Part shown: piece after piece, positions 49,313-58,158 of the stretch
How the letters are laid out: each line of letters starts with the position of its first letter
Position numbering within the stretch: the first letter of the stretch is position 1
Assembly: GCF_021049265.1 (NCBI RefSeq)
Contig: NZ_CP088018.1
Coordinates: 744,001-808,000 of the forward strand
Length of the DNA: 64,000 bases
Direction of reading: 5' to 3'
From: Ruania suaedae
GTDB lineage: Bacteria; Actinomycetota; Actinomycetes; Actinomycetales; Beutenbergiaceae
Notes under the pieces: generated by a model
What the model saw: the letters and a program-made list of their open reading frames with translations, nothing else
What the model was told of the DNA's origin: nothing
Database searches by the model: none
Translations under genes and position numbers: made by a program

Positions 49313-50722
49313 TCAGTGGGCGCCGGCGAGCACCTGCGCGACCGTCGGCGCGGTGCTCGGGGCCGGTCCGCACCCGGCACCGGCTGCGGCGGTCGCGAGC
49401 ACCGACGGCGCGTCCGCCTCGGCGTGCAGGTCCTGCAGCAGGCCGAGGGCCGCGGGCAGCTCGCGCTGGTCGTCGCGGGGCTGCCACCGCCCGCCCACCA
49501 CCTCGTAGGAGGCCTGCGGACCGGTGGTGAGGTAGCTCTCGATCCCGGCGATCAGCCGGTCCACGTGCTCGTCGGTGGTGCCGAGGCCGATGCTGGCTCG
49601 GAGTCCCGCCTCCAGCCCCCGGGCCGCGAGCAGCGGGTGGGCGCAGAACCGCCCGTCCCGCACCCCGATCCCGTGCTCGGCCGAGAGGTACGCGGCGACC
49701 AGCCCGGCGTCGTGGCCGGGCACGCTGAAGGAGACGACGGCGGTGGGTTCGGCCGAGTCGGGCCACAGCCGCAGCACCTGCACGCCCTCGAGCGCCTCGA
49801 GTCCGGCCACCAGCCGCGCCCGCAGCCGGGAGTCGTGCTCGGCGAGGCGCTCGGCCACCGCCTCGAGCTGGGTGCAGGCCACGCCGAGCGCGATCGCGCC
49901 GATCACGTTCGGGCTCCCGGCCTCGTGTCGCTGCGGGGCCGGCTCCCAGACCGTCTCCTCGAGGGCCACGTTCGTCACCGCTCCGCCCCCGGCGAGGTAC
50001 GGGGTGCCGGCGTCCAGCCAGTCTCGGCGCCCGACCAGCGCACCCGCACCGTAGGGGGCGTAGAGCTTGTGGCCGGAGATGGCCACGTAGTCGGCGCCGG
50101 TGGCCTGCAGCGAGAAGAGGCGATGCGGCGCCAGCTGGGCGGCGTCGACCACCACCCGGGCTCCCGCCTCGTGCGCTGCGGTGACCACCTCGGTCACCGG
50201 CAGCGACTCACCGGTCACGTTCGAGGCACCGGTGATCGCGACCAGGGCGTACTGCCCCTCGGCCAGGGCCTCGCGCAGGGCCGTCACGGTCTCGGCGACG
50301 GTGGCGCGCGCGGCGAGCACGTCGGCGCCGTGGCGCTGCCACGGGAGCAGATTGGCATGATGCTCGATGTCGAGCACCAGCACCCGCCCCGGCACGCATC
50401 CGCCGAGCAGGTTCAACGAGTCGGTGGTGTTGCGGGTGATCACCGCGACGTCGCCCTCACGGGCTCCCACGAAGCGCCCGACGGCGGCGCGTGCCTGCTC
50501 GTAGAGCGCCGTCGAGACCTGCGAGAGGTAGCCGGCGCCGCGGTGCACGCTCGCGTAGAGCGGCAGCGCGCGAGAGACGGCGTCGGCCACGGCTGTGAGC
50601 GCGGGTGCGCTCGCGGCGTAGTCGAGGTTGGCGTAGCCGATCGTCCACTCACCCTCGCGGGGGACGGTGAGCGGCACGGCCGTGTCGGCGCCGACGAGGG
50701 GGAGCAGGGACTGCTGCGACAT
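49313..50722 (-). CDS. Class-V aminotransferase / cysteine-desulfurase-like PLP enzyme
   Basis: This 469-residue fold-type I PLP enzyme has the Schiff-base Lys219 in ISGHKLYAPYGAG, preceded by VVDAAQLAPH near residue 190 (PLP-ring Asp). The opening ANLDYAASAPAL matches the substrate-binding Asn/Asp-Tyr-Ala start of the class-V family, and DIEHHANLLPW near 125 is typical of desulfurase-like members. The ATG is preceded by GGAGG and a SAM-IV riboswitch, so it likely acts in sulfur amino-acid metabolism. The exact reaction is not known. Confidence 0.88.
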   Translation of the reverse strand: MSQQSLLPLVGADTAVPLTVPREGEWTIGYANLDYAASAPALTAVADAVSRALPLYASVHRGAGYLSQVSTALYEQARAAVGRFVGAREGDVAVITRNTTDSLNLLGGCVPGRVLVLDIEHHANLLPWQRHGADVLAARATVAETVTALREALAEGQYALVAITGASNVTGESLPVTEVVTAAHEAGARVVVDAAQLAPHRLFSLQATGADYVAISGHKLYAPYGAGALVGRRDWLDAGTPYLAGGGAVTNVALEETVWEPAPQRHEAGSPNVIGAIALGVACTQLEAVAERLAEHDSRLRARLVAGLEALEGVQVLRLWPDSAEPTAVVSFSVPGHDAGLVAAYLSAEHGIGVRDGRFCAHPLLAARGLEAGLRASIGLGTTDEHVDRLIAGIESYLTTGPQASYEVVGGRWQPRDDQRELPAALGLLQDLHAEADAPSVLATAAAGAGCGPAPSTAPTVAQVLAGAH

Positions 50723-50751
50723 GTGATCCTCCAAGGTCCGTCGGACCCTGA

Positions 50752-50869
50752 GGGCCCGCGCTTGCCGGGCGCCACCTCGACGCCGGCCAGGTCGTCACCC
50801 GGGGCACCCCACCGCGGTTGGAGGGTTGCCGGCCAGCGAGCCGGGGCTTCGCGCTGGCGCTCATGACCT
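50752..50869 (-). promoter_or_regulatory. SAM-IV riboswitch
   Basis: Reading the minus strand from 50869: AGGTCATGAGCGCCAGCG, AAGCCCCGGCTCGCTGG, CCGGCAACCCTCC, AACCGCGGTGGGGTGCCCC, GGGTGACGACCT and, after a variable stem, GGCAAGCGCGGGCCC. This is the SAM-IV consensus of actinobacteria with its 3' pseudoknot. P1 pairs AGGTC with GACCT at 50789-50793. A GGTCCG/CGGACC hairpin lies between it and the GGAGG ribosome site, a likely expression platform. Confidence 0.93.
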
Positions 50870-50941
50870 TGGCTCCTAGAGTGCCACGTCCACCGGGGTG
50901 CTCGTCCATCCGGCGGCGTTGCTGTCTCACGTGGTGAGTCC

Positions 50942-52339
50942 TCAGCAGGTGGCGGGATCGTCCGAACGCATTGGCCGGTACTCGACCGTGGTGCCCTCGG
51001 CACTGGCCTCGAGCGTGGGCCCGGCGGCCTCGGTCCGCTCCGTCAGGATCACCTCCACCTCGACCTCGCCGCCGGTGACCAACGGCGCCCACGCCGCGGG
51101 CAGGGTGGGATCGTCGGTGACCCAGTCGACGTCGTTGAGGCGGCCGAGGCGCCGGATGTCGCACGCCTCGTTCACCACCAGCCGGTAGGGCCAGACGCGG
51201 CCCGGTTCGATCGTGTCGCCGCTGCGCGCCGGCGCCTGCTCGTCCGCGGCATCGATCAGGTCGGGGTCGGTGCCGATCTGATCCGCCGTGGCGGTGCTGC
51301 CCGGCGTGGACAGGTCGGCCGAGACGACGGTGCGCTCCTCCGGCACCCCGGCGGGCGGGTCCTCGGCGCTGAGCTGGACGTGGAACGGGCCCTCGGGAAG
51401 GGCCTCACGCTGGACGGCCACGACGAAGGCGTGCGGGTTCGCGTCCTCGGTGCAGGCTCCCGGTGAGCCGGGCACGACGATCTCGGCGTGCAGCACCCGG
51501 CCGGTCGCCACCACGTCGTCGAGCCGGATCGGGCAGCTGGAGCCGTACACGGCACCGAACCAGACGGCGATCTCGCTCTCCAGGTCCAACGCCGGCACCT
51601 CGCCGCTCATCCCGGCTTGCTCCCACAGGTCGGCGTACTGCGACTCGGTCGTGGCCACCCCGGTGCGATAGACCTCCCCGGTCTGCTCCTCTCCGAGCAG
51701 CCGCCACTGCTCCCCCTCGGTGGGCTGCTCACCGGGCTCGACCACCTCCTCGGGCTCCGGCCCCGAGACGCACAGCGGTTCGTCGACGAACTCCTCCATC
51801 GCCTGCAGGTTCTCCTCCGACAGGACGCTGAGTTCGACGGCGACCACGCCCAGCTGAGGTTCCGGTGCGAGACTGCTCACCGCGCCCTCGGGTCCCTCGG
51901 TGCGCACCCGCTCGGCGAGGTCGGCCAGCTGCTCCTCGGTGTGCAGGGCCTCGACCACCGCCACCCCCTCGTCGCTGAACTCATCGGCGACCTCGGTGCG
52001 GCGCTCGGCGACATCCTGGGTGAACGCCACCGACACCCAGCCGTTGTGCTCGCGGTCGATCCAGATCCCGGCATAGCCCGGCAGGTCCTGCGCCCACGCA
52101 CGGACCTCCTCCACGGGCTGGTCGTTGCCCACGTACACCGGATCGTCCCGGTAGTTCTCATCGGGAGCGCGCAGCGGTGTGACGTCCTCGCAGGCGACGA
52201 TGCTGTCGTCGGGAGGTGGTGCGCCCGGTGTCTCGGGTTGGATCGCCCCGCACGCGGTCAGACCAGCGGTCGTCAGGATCGCCATCGTGGCTCCGAGACG
52301 CTTGCGGTCGCGCATCTTGCCCCCACTTTCCGGGTTCAT
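50942..52339 (-). CDS. Large exported lipoprotein of unknown function
   Basis: This 465-residue protein (457 from ATG 52315) has a lipoprotein signal ending GLTAC (Cys30) and a Pro/Asp-rich linker. The body is acidic (DDSIVACEDVTPLRAP; EEVVEPGEQPTEGEQW) and looks beta-rich. Three stretches are similar in style: a 90-residue unit near 60-180 with Trp-Val strands, an IAVWFGAVYGSSC segment near 275, and a C-terminal VEVEVILTERTE region. No enzyme motif. The gene lies between two SAM riboswitch-controlled operons, but its own leader shows no riboswitch. Confidence 0.8.
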   Translation of the reverse strand: MNPESGGKMRDRKRLGATMAILTTAGLTACGAIQPETPGAPPPDDSIVACEDVTPLRAPDENYRDDPVYVGNDQPVEEVRAWAQDLPGYAGIWIDREHNGWVSVAFTQDVAERRTEVADEFSDEGVAVVEALHTEEQLADLAERVRTEGPEGAVSSLAPEPQLGVVAVELSVLSEENLQAMEEFVDEPLCVSGPEPEEVVEPGEQPTEGEQWRLLGEEQTGEVYRTGVATTESQYADLWEQAGMSGEVPALDLESEIAVWFGAVYGSSCPIRLDDVVATGRVLHAEIVVPGSPGACTEDANPHAFVVAVQREALPEGPFHVQLSAEDPPAGVPEERTVVSADLSTPGSTATADQIGTDPDLIDAADEQAPARSGDTIEPGRVWPYRLVVNEACDIRRLGRLNDVDWVTDDPTLPAAWAPLVTGGEVEVEVILTERTEAAGPTLEASAEGTTVEYRPMRSDDPATC

Positions 52340-52421
52340 CACGATCGTGTCCTGACGGCCGACCGTGTTGCACCTACCACGCAGCCTACTGTCCGATCCG
52401 TGGGCGGGCGCGGACAGTGAC

Positions 52422-52451
52422 ATGACAGCCCGGCGATCGCCGACCTACGAT
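52422..52451 (+). promoter_or_regulatory. Promoter of the metZ operon
   Basis: ATGACA (52422-52427) and TACGAT (52446-52451) with an 18-base spacer; the expected start falls about 7 bases later, at the 5' edge of the SAM-I riboswitch. Confidence 0.7.
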
Positions 52452-52459
52452 GCAGGGGA

Positions 52460-52538
52460 CCATCCAGAGCAGCCGAGAGATCTGGCTCGATGACGCTGCA
52501 GCAACCTCGCCCGAAGGTGCTACCGCCAGAACCGATGG
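52460..52538 (+). promoter_or_regulatory. SAM-I (S-box) riboswitch
   Basis: Conserved blocks in order: P1 CCATC (52460-52464), AGAGCAGCCGAGAGATCTGG, CTCGATGACGCTGCAGCAACC split over the core, GGTGCTACCGCCAGAACC, and P1 complement GATGG (52534-52538). The 3' P1 arm runs straight into GGAGGAG, the ribosome site of the first gene, so control is likely translational. It is shorter than Firmicutes S-boxes, as in actinobacteria. Confidence 0.85.
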
Positions 52539-52546
52539 AGGAGCGC

Positions 52547-52813
52547 ATGACCGAGCACACGACCGGGCACCCGAACGGTCCGGGCACACATGGCCGGGGC
52601 GGCCCCGCCGGACCTCCTGGCCACCGGTACCGGTTGCTCACCGGTCCTGACGACGCGGCCTTCTGCGAGCGCGTCAGCGATGCCCTCGAGGAGGGCTACG
52701 AACTGTACGGGTCGCCGTCGGTGACCTTCGACGGCAGCAGGGTCATCGCCGCACAGGCGGTGCGGTGGCCCACCAACGACGAACGACCGAACGCGGAGGT
52801 GCGGCCCGTATGA
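52547..52813 (+). CDS. DUF1737-containing small protein
   Basis: This 88-residue protein has a disordered His/Gly/Pro-rich N-terminus (residues ~1-28) and a DUF1737 domain: YRLLTGPDDAAFCERVSDAL then GYELYGSPSVTFDG. GGAGGAG 5 bases ahead of ATG 52547 is the SD that the SAM-I riboswitch can mask; ATG 52535 overlaps the riboswitch and is less likely. It is coupled to the rhodanese gene by ATGA overlap. The role is unknown; sulfur metabolism is inferred from context. Confidence 0.85.
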   Translation: MTEHTTGHPNGPGTHGRGGPAGPPGHRYRLLTGPDDAAFCERVSDALEEGYELYGSPSVTFDGSRVIAAQAVRWPTNDERPNAEVRPV

Positions 52814-53229
52814 GCTATGCAGGTGACCTGAACCCCAAGGACGCATGGGCGCTCCTGGCCGAGCACCCCGACGCCGCGCTCGTGGACGTCCGCACGCAGG
52901 CCGAGTGGTCCTTCGTCGGTGTGCCGCGCACGGACGAGATCGACCGGCCGACGCTGCTGATCGAGTGGAACACCTTCCCGAACGGCTCGCGCAACCCCGC
53001 GTTCCTGGACCAGCTGAGCCGTGCCGGGTACGCGGCCGGGGACGGCAAGCCGCTGGTGTTCATCTGCCGCAGCGGACAGCGCTCCATCGCCGCCGCGGAG
53101 GCGGCCACGGCCGCCGGGTTCGGCCCGGCGTACAACGTCAGCGACGGTTTCGAGGGGCCCACCGACACCGAGGGCCACCGTGGCTGGGTCGGGTGGCGGG
53201 CGGACGGCCTGCCCTGGACGCAGAGCTGA
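52810..53229 (+). CDS. Rhodanese-like sulfurtransferase
   Basis: This 139-residue single rhodanese domain has VDVRTQAEW near residue 26 and the catalytic Cys86 in FICRSGQRS. The active loop CRSGQRS is compatible with sulfur transfer. It presumably hands persulfide sulfur to MetZ or a related acceptor. The ATG overlaps the previous stop. It ends 13 bases before metZ. Confidence 0.92.
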   Translation: MSYAGDLNPKDAWALLAEHPDAALVDVRTQAEWSFVGVPRTDEIDRPTLLIEWNTFPNGSRNPAFLDQLSRAGYAAGDGKPLVFICRSGQRSIAAAEAATAAGFGPAYNVSDGFEGPTDTEGHRGWVGWRADGLPWTQS

Positions 53230-53242
53230 ACCGGGCGCCGTC

Positions 53243-54466
53243 GTGAGTGATCCGCGCCCGCACGCCAGTCTGCCCGAGGGGCTCGGGCCGGCCACCCTCG
53301 CCGTGCGCGGCGGGCAGCAACGGACCGAGTTCCGTGAGACCTCCGAGCCGCTGTTCCTCACCCAGGGGTACGTCTACGACCACGCCGCCGACGCCGAAGC
53401 CGCGTTCGCGGGCGAGGCCGACCGGTTCATCTACTCCCGCTATGGCAATCCGACCGTGGCCGCCTTCGAGGAACGGTTGCGCCTGCTCGAGGGGTCCGAG
53501 GCCTGCTTCTCGACGGCGACCGGTATGTCCGCCGTGTTCACCTCCCTGGCCGCCCTGGTCTCCTCGGGCAGCCGGATCGTGGCTGGGAATGCGTTGTTCG
53601 GCTCCACCTTCGTGGTCCTCGACGACATCCTCGGCCGGTGGGGCGTGCAGGTGGACTACGTGAACGCCCACCGGATCGAGGAGTGGGAGGCGGCGCTGGC
53701 CACCCCGGCCGACGTGGTGCTGTTCGAGACGCCCTCGAACCCGATGCAGGACATCGTGGACGTGCAGGCGGTGTGCGAGCTGGCCCATCGGGCGGGGGCC
53801 ACCGTGATCCTCGACAACGTCTTCGCCACCCCGATCCTGCAGCGCCCGCACGAGCTGGGCGTGGACGTGGTGGTGTACTCGGCCACCAAGCACATCGACG
53901 GCCAGGGCCGGGTGCTGGGCGGGGCCATCCTCGGCAGCCGGGACTACATCGAGGGGCCCGTCAAGCAGATGATCCGCAACACCGGTCCGAGCCTGAGCCC
54001 GTTCAACGCCTGGGTGCTGCTCAAGGGACTGGAGACGCTTGCCGTACGGGTGCGGGCGCAGACCGCCGCGGCGCTGGAGATCGCGGGATGGCTGGAGTCC
54101 CAGCCGGGGGTGCGTGCGGTGCGCTACCCCTTCCTGGACTCCCATCCGCAGGCCGAGCTGGCGAGAGCCCAGATGAGCGGCGGAGGCACGGTGGTGACGA
54201 TCGACCTGGACGTCGATGGCGAGCAGGAGCAGATCAAGGAGCGCACGTTCGCTTTCCTCGACGCCCTGCAGCTGGTGGACATCTCCAACAACCTCGGGGA
54301 TGCCAAGTCGCTGATCACCCACCCGGCCACCACGACGCATTCGAAGATCGCGCGGGAGAAGCGCTACGCCGTCGGGATCACCGACTCCACGGTGCGGCTC
54401 TCGGTCGGGCTGGAGGATGTGGTGGACCTGCAGGCGGACCTGAGTCGGGCGCTGCGGGCGCTGTAG
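53243..54466 (+). CDS. metZ: O-succinylhomoserine sulfhydrylase MetZ
   Basis: This 407-residue Cys/Met-metabolism PLP enzyme (fold type I) has the PLP Lys216 in YSATKHIDGQG. The LAVRGGQQRTEFRETSEPLF opening, SRYGNPTVAAFEERL near residue 62 and the ETPSNPM segment near 165 match the MetZ subgroup rather than MetB. It makes homocysteine from O-succinylhomoserine and sulfide or a persulfide. GTG 53243 is the start. It is last in the SAM-I-controlled DUF1737-rhodanese-metZ operon. Confidence 0.93.
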   Translation: MSDPRPHASLPEGLGPATLAVRGGQQRTEFRETSEPLFLTQGYVYDHAADAEAAFAGEADRFIYSRYGNPTVAAFEERLRLLEGSEACFSTATGMSAVFTSLAALVSSGSRIVAGNALFGSTFVVLDDILGRWGVQVDYVNAHRIEEWEAALATPADVVLFETPSNPMQDIVDVQAVCELAHRAGATVILDNVFATPILQRPHELGVDVVVYSATKHIDGQGRVLGGAILGSRDYIEGPVKQMIRNTGPSLSPFNAWVLLKGLETLAVRVRAQTAAALEIAGWLESQPGVRAVRYPFLDSHPQAELARAQMSGGGTVVTIDLDVDGEQEQIKERTFAFLDALQLVDISNNLGDAKSLITHPATTTHSKIAREKRYAVGITDSTVRLSVGLEDVVDLQADLSRALRAL

Positions 54467-54474
54467 CAGCCGGG

Positions 54475-56373
54475 TCAGGTGGTCGGCAGCCACACCCGCA
54501 TCGAGGACGGGCCACGGTTGCCCCAGGAGTGATAGGGCACCAAGCGGACCGGACGCACATCTGTCAGTTCGGGATGCTGAGGTGCCGACGTGTAGGGCCA
54601 GGCCACGTCCGGGTGCGTGGCGGTCCTGACATTGACCGTCACGTCTCCCGGCCCACCTTGCGGTGGACGTGAGGAATCGACCAGGACGTCGCCGATCTCT
54701 CCTGCCAGATCGATGCCCTCGAGGCAGTAGACCCGCGGTCCGCACTGCACCGCGACCTGCCCGCGCACCGCGTCGATCCGGTCATCCGGCCAGATCCAGC
54801 GGGGCGCGACGGGCAACGTGAGGACAACCTCGGCCCCTGCCGGCGGGGCTTCGACCTGTGCATACCCCGGCTCGACCTCCTGTACGTGGCCATCGATCTC
54901 GACGGTGGTACCCGCGGCCCACTGCGGCACCCGCAGGGAGAGGGTCCACTCGCCGTCGGGACTGCGCTCGACCCGAATCCGGATGGCCCCGGACTCGGGG
55001 TAGTCGGTTTCGACGTGCACCGCCACCGTGCCGGTTGCCAGCTCAGCGGTGACCGTTCCCGACGCGTATTGGTTCAGCTGCAGTCCGTTCTCGCTCGCTG
55101 TGGCGACGTAGGCATCCAGCGAGGCGATAGTGCGGGCGACGTTCGTGGGGCAGCAGGAGACGTCGTACCACGGGGCCCGCATGCTCGACTCCGCCCGTGG
55201 ACTCGGCACGTCAACCGCAGGGGGCTCGCCGGCCTCACGGCGGTAGAGGGTGTTGGAGTAGAAGAAGCTACGCCCGTCCTCCGCCGGGGACGTGGCGACG
55301 ACGTTGAACAGGATCCGCTCGATCTGGTCCGCCCATTCCGGGTCGCCGGTCGCGAGCAGCAGTCGCTGAAAGTACTGGATGGCGCCGATACCGGCGCAGG
55401 TCTCGGAGTAGGAGCGGTCCGGGGGCAGGGAGTAGTCCTCGCCGAAGGCCTCTCCGGTGTGCCGGGCTCCCATCCCGCCGGTCAGATAGGTGCGCCGCGC
55501 CAGTGTGGTGCGCGCCTGTTCGAGCAACGCCTCGAGCAGCTCGTCATCGCCGGTGTCCACGGCCACGTCGGTGGCGCCTGCGGCCAGGTACAACGCCCGC
55601 ACGGCGTGACCGCGCGCGACCGTGGCCTCACGGACCGGCACGTCGTCCTGGTAGTAGGAACGCCCGAGCTCGATGTCGGCGAGAGTGCCACCTCCGCGGC
55701 GTTGCACGAACAGGGCCGCCTGGTCCAGGTACCGCTGCTCGCCGGTGGCGCGGGCGAGCTCGGCCAGCGCGGTCTCGACCTCGGGATGCCCACCGACCTG
55801 GGCTCGGCCGTCCGGGCCGAACTCTGTGCACACGTGGTCGGCCGCGCGCAGTGCGAGCCGCACGAAGTCGTCCTCGCCGGTGGTCCGTAGCCGCGCGACC
55901 GCGGCCTGGAACAGGTGCCCGTAGCAGTACAGTTCGTGCCCCCACTCGAGGTTGGAATACCGGGGGCGCTGCCCGGGACGGCCGAACTTCGTGTTGAGGT
56001 AGCCGTCGCCGGTCTGAACCGGGGCGATCCGTGCAGTGAGCGCACGGAAGCGCTCGTCGAGGGTGGTGCTGCCGGTACGGCCGATCTCCCAGGCCATCGC
56101 TTCCATCAGCTTGTACACGTCGGAGTCGGAGAATTCCCGGCCTCGCCGGACCTCGGTGATCGTGCCCGCCACGGCAGCGTCAAAGTTGCCGATCCATCCC
56201 ACCCGCTCCATCCAATCCTGGGCATGGTCGATGATCGTGGTGGCATTCAACTCCTGCAGGCGAGCCCAGAAGCCTCCTTCGATGGCGACTTGGGGCCCTC
56301 CGAGTGGCCGGACGGCGCCCTGAGCGGGCATCACGGGCAATCCAGCGGAGTGTGTGGTGGGTGTGACAGACAT
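54475..56373 (-). CDS. GH127 beta-L-arabinofuranosidase
   Basis: This 632-residue enzyme has the GH127 catalytic set that I can place by alignment to Bifidobacterium HypBA1: acid/base Glu308 in GEAFGED, zinc ligands Glu324 and Cys326 in YSETCA, nucleophile Cys407 and zinc ligand Cys408 in SCCPTN. It has a barrel N-terminal half and beta-sandwich C-terminal half, and no signal peptide. It removes beta-linked arabinofuranose from imported plant oligosaccharides. It is last in an importer operon on the minus strand. Confidence 0.94.
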   Translation of the reverse strand: MSVTPTTHSAGLPVMPAQGAVRPLGGPQVAIEGGFWARLQELNATTIIDHAQDWMERVGWIGNFDAAVAGTITEVRRGREFSDSDVYKLMEAMAWEIGRTGSTTLDERFRALTARIAPVQTGDGYLNTKFGRPGQRPRYSNLEWGHELYCYGHLFQAAVARLRTTGEDDFVRLALRAADHVCTEFGPDGRAQVGGHPEVETALAELARATGEQRYLDQAALFVQRRGGGTLADIELGRSYYQDDVPVREATVARGHAVRALYLAAGATDVAVDTGDDELLEALLEQARTTLARRTYLTGGMGARHTGEAFGEDYSLPPDRSYSETCAGIGAIQYFQRLLLATGDPEWADQIERILFNVVATSPAEDGRSFFYSNTLYRREAGEPPAVDVPSPRAESSMRAPWYDVSCCPTNVARTIASLDAYVATASENGLQLNQYASGTVTAELATGTVAVHVETDYPESGAIRIRVERSPDGEWTLSLRVPQWAAGTTVEIDGHVQEVEPGYAQVEAPPAGAEVVLTLPVAPRWIWPDDRIDAVRGQVAVQCGPRVYCLEGIDLAGEIGDVLVDSSRPPQGGPGDVTVNVRTATHPDVAWPYTSAPQHPELTDVRPVRLVPYHSWGNRGPSSMRVWLPTT

Positions 56374-56394
56374 GGGCTTCCTTGGTCGAGGGGC

Positions 56395-57204
56395 CTACTT
56401 GACCGAGCCCGCGGCGAGACCGTCGCGGAGCTGGCCGTAGGCGAGCAGGTACACGATGAGGATGGGGATCGAGGTGAGCACCGAGAGTGCCATCAGTCCG
56501 GGCCAGTTGATGCCGAAGGCGGAAACCTGCTGCGCCAGTAGGGCACTGAGCGGGTACTGACCGGGCGAAAGGTAGAAGTTCACGGCGTAGAGAAACTCCC
56601 CCCAGGAGAGCAGGAACACCAGGGTGCCTACCGTGAACACCCCGTTCCGGGCGATCGGTAGCACCACGGTGGCGAAGATGCGCATCACCCCGGCACCGTC
56701 GATCGCGGCCGCCTCCTCCAGCTGGGGCGGGACGGCCCGGAAGAACGGCCGCAGCAGCATCACCGCGAACGGGGTCAGCAGTGCGGTATCGGCGACGATT
56801 ACCCCTGCCGTGGAGTCGAGCATGCGCCACTCGCCGAAGATCTGGAACAGCGGGATCACGTTCGCCGTCTGCGGGCTCATCTGGAACACGATCAACAGTC
56901 CCAGCCCGATCATCGAGACCCATCCGCTCACGCGCGCCACGGCGTAGGCGGCGGGCACGGCGATGAGGAGTACGAAGGCGGTGGTTCCGACGGCGATCGC
57001 CACCGACTGCTGCAGGGAGCTCCACAGCTGTGGGCCGATCATGTCGCGGTAGGCGTCCAGGGTGGGGCTGAAGGAGAACGCAGGCCCGAACACCTCATCC
57101 GAGCCCTTGAAGGAGGTGAGCACGATCCAGAACAGGGGGACCCCGTACAAGAGTGTCATGAGCACTTTGATGAGGCCGGTCACGGGCCCTGTGCGCTCGT
57201 TCAT
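56395..57204 (-). CDS. ABC sugar permease (CUT1 subunit 2, GH127 operon)
   Basis: This 269-residue MalG-type permease has six expected spans, the EAA loop LEEAAAIDGAGVMRI near residue 170, and a GLAAGSVK ending. ATG 57202-57204 overlaps the first permease stop. It imports a sugar, inferred to be an arabinose-containing oligosaccharide from its neighbour. No ATPase is encoded in the operon. Confidence 0.92.
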   Translation of the reverse strand: MNERTGPVTGLIKVLMTLLYGVPLFWIVLTSFKGSDEVFGPAFSFSPTLDAYRDMIGPQLWSSLQQSVAIAVGTTAFVLLIAVPAAYAVARVSGWVSMIGLGLLIVFQMSPQTANVIPLFQIFGEWRMLDSTAGVIVADTALLTPFAVMLLRPFFRAVPPQLEEAAAIDGAGVMRIFATVVLPIARNGVFTVGTLVFLLSWGEFLYAVNFYLSPGQYPLSALLAQQVSAFGINWPGLMALSVLTSIPILIVYLLAYGQLRDGLAAGSVK

Positions 57205-58133
57205 CCTCGGGTCTCCTCTCGTCGGATCGAGCGGGCGTAGACCACCGCGAGCAGGAGCACCATCGCCACGGCGAGCACCGAGGTTGAGGCCCCGAGGCCG
57301 TAGTCGTAGCGGGTGAACGCCTGCAGATATCCGAGGAAGGGCAAGGTATTGGTGGCGGTGCCCGGGCCTCCGTAGGTCATCACGTAGATGAAGTCGAAGG
57401 ACCGGAAGCCGTACACCACGGTCAGGATCAGCAGCACCAGGCTGGTGGGCCGCACCGCCGGGAGCATGATGTGCCGGACCTCCTGCCACCGGCTCGCTCC
57501 GTCCAGGGCGGCCGCCTCGAACTGCTCCCGGTCGATCTGCAGCAGCGCGGCCCGGAACACAAGTGTGTTGAACGGGATCACCGCCCATGCGTTCACCACG
57601 GCGACCGACCCGAGTGCCCAGTACTGGTCGTACAGGAACGGGCGCTCGGAGAACCCCAGACCGGTGACGATCGAGTTGGCCAGGCCGTCGCTCGCTAGCA
57701 GGAACTTCCACACCGATCCGTTCACCACCGGGGGCAGGGCCCAGGCGAAGACCATCAGGGAGAGCAGTACGGAGGACCACCAGCCCTTGGTGCGCAGTGC
57801 GGCTGCGGCAGCGAACCCCCCGATCATGCCAAGGATCGTCACCGCGAGGACGAAGATCGCCGTGCGTGCCAGGGCGTCCCCGGTCGCCCCGGAGGCGAAG
57901 CCATCGAGATAGTTCTGCAGACCGACGAATGCCCAGTCCTGGCCGAGGTTGCTGGTGGAGACGTCTGAGACGCTCATTCGCAGCAGCTGGATCAGCGGGT
58001 AGAGCGAGAACAGTCCCAGCACCACCACGGCGGGCAGGGCGAACGGCGCGTGCGGGGAGAGGCGCCGTCGGCGTTTCCTGGCCTGGCCTGGCCCTGGGCG
58101 CCGGGCGGGTGGTGTGGTGGTCGCCGTGGTCAC
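57201..58133 (-). CDS. ABC sugar permease (CUT1 subunit 1, GH127 operon)
   Basis: This 310-residue MalF-type permease has a Arg/Pro-rich N-tail, a first span FALPAVVVLGLFSLYPLIQ near residue 30, and the EAA loop FEAAALDGASRWQE near residue 205. It is coupled to the second permease (overlap at 57201-57204). The gene is 25 bases after the binding-protein stop. Confidence 0.92.
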   Translation of the reverse strand: MTTATTTPPARRPGPGQARKRRRRLSPHAPFALPAVVVLGLFSLYPLIQLLRMSVSDVSTSNLGQDWAFVGLQNYLDGFASGATGDALARTAIFVLAVTILGMIGGFAAAAALRTKGWWSSVLLSLMVFAWALPPVVNGSVWKFLLASDGLANSIVTGLGFSERPFLYDQYWALGSVAVVNAWAVIPFNTLVFRAALLQIDREQFEAAALDGASRWQEVRHIMLPAVRPTSLVLLILTVVYGFRSFDFIYVMTYGGPGTATNTLPFLGYLQAFTRYDYGLGASTSVLAVAMVLLLAVVYARSIRREETRG

Positions 58134-58158
58134 GGCACGCCTCCCGCGCTCGCTGCGG

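Noticed and set aside
53138-54745. 535-codon minus-strand frame opposite metZ
   Set aside because: Shadow of metZ, whose PLP motifs are on the plus strand.
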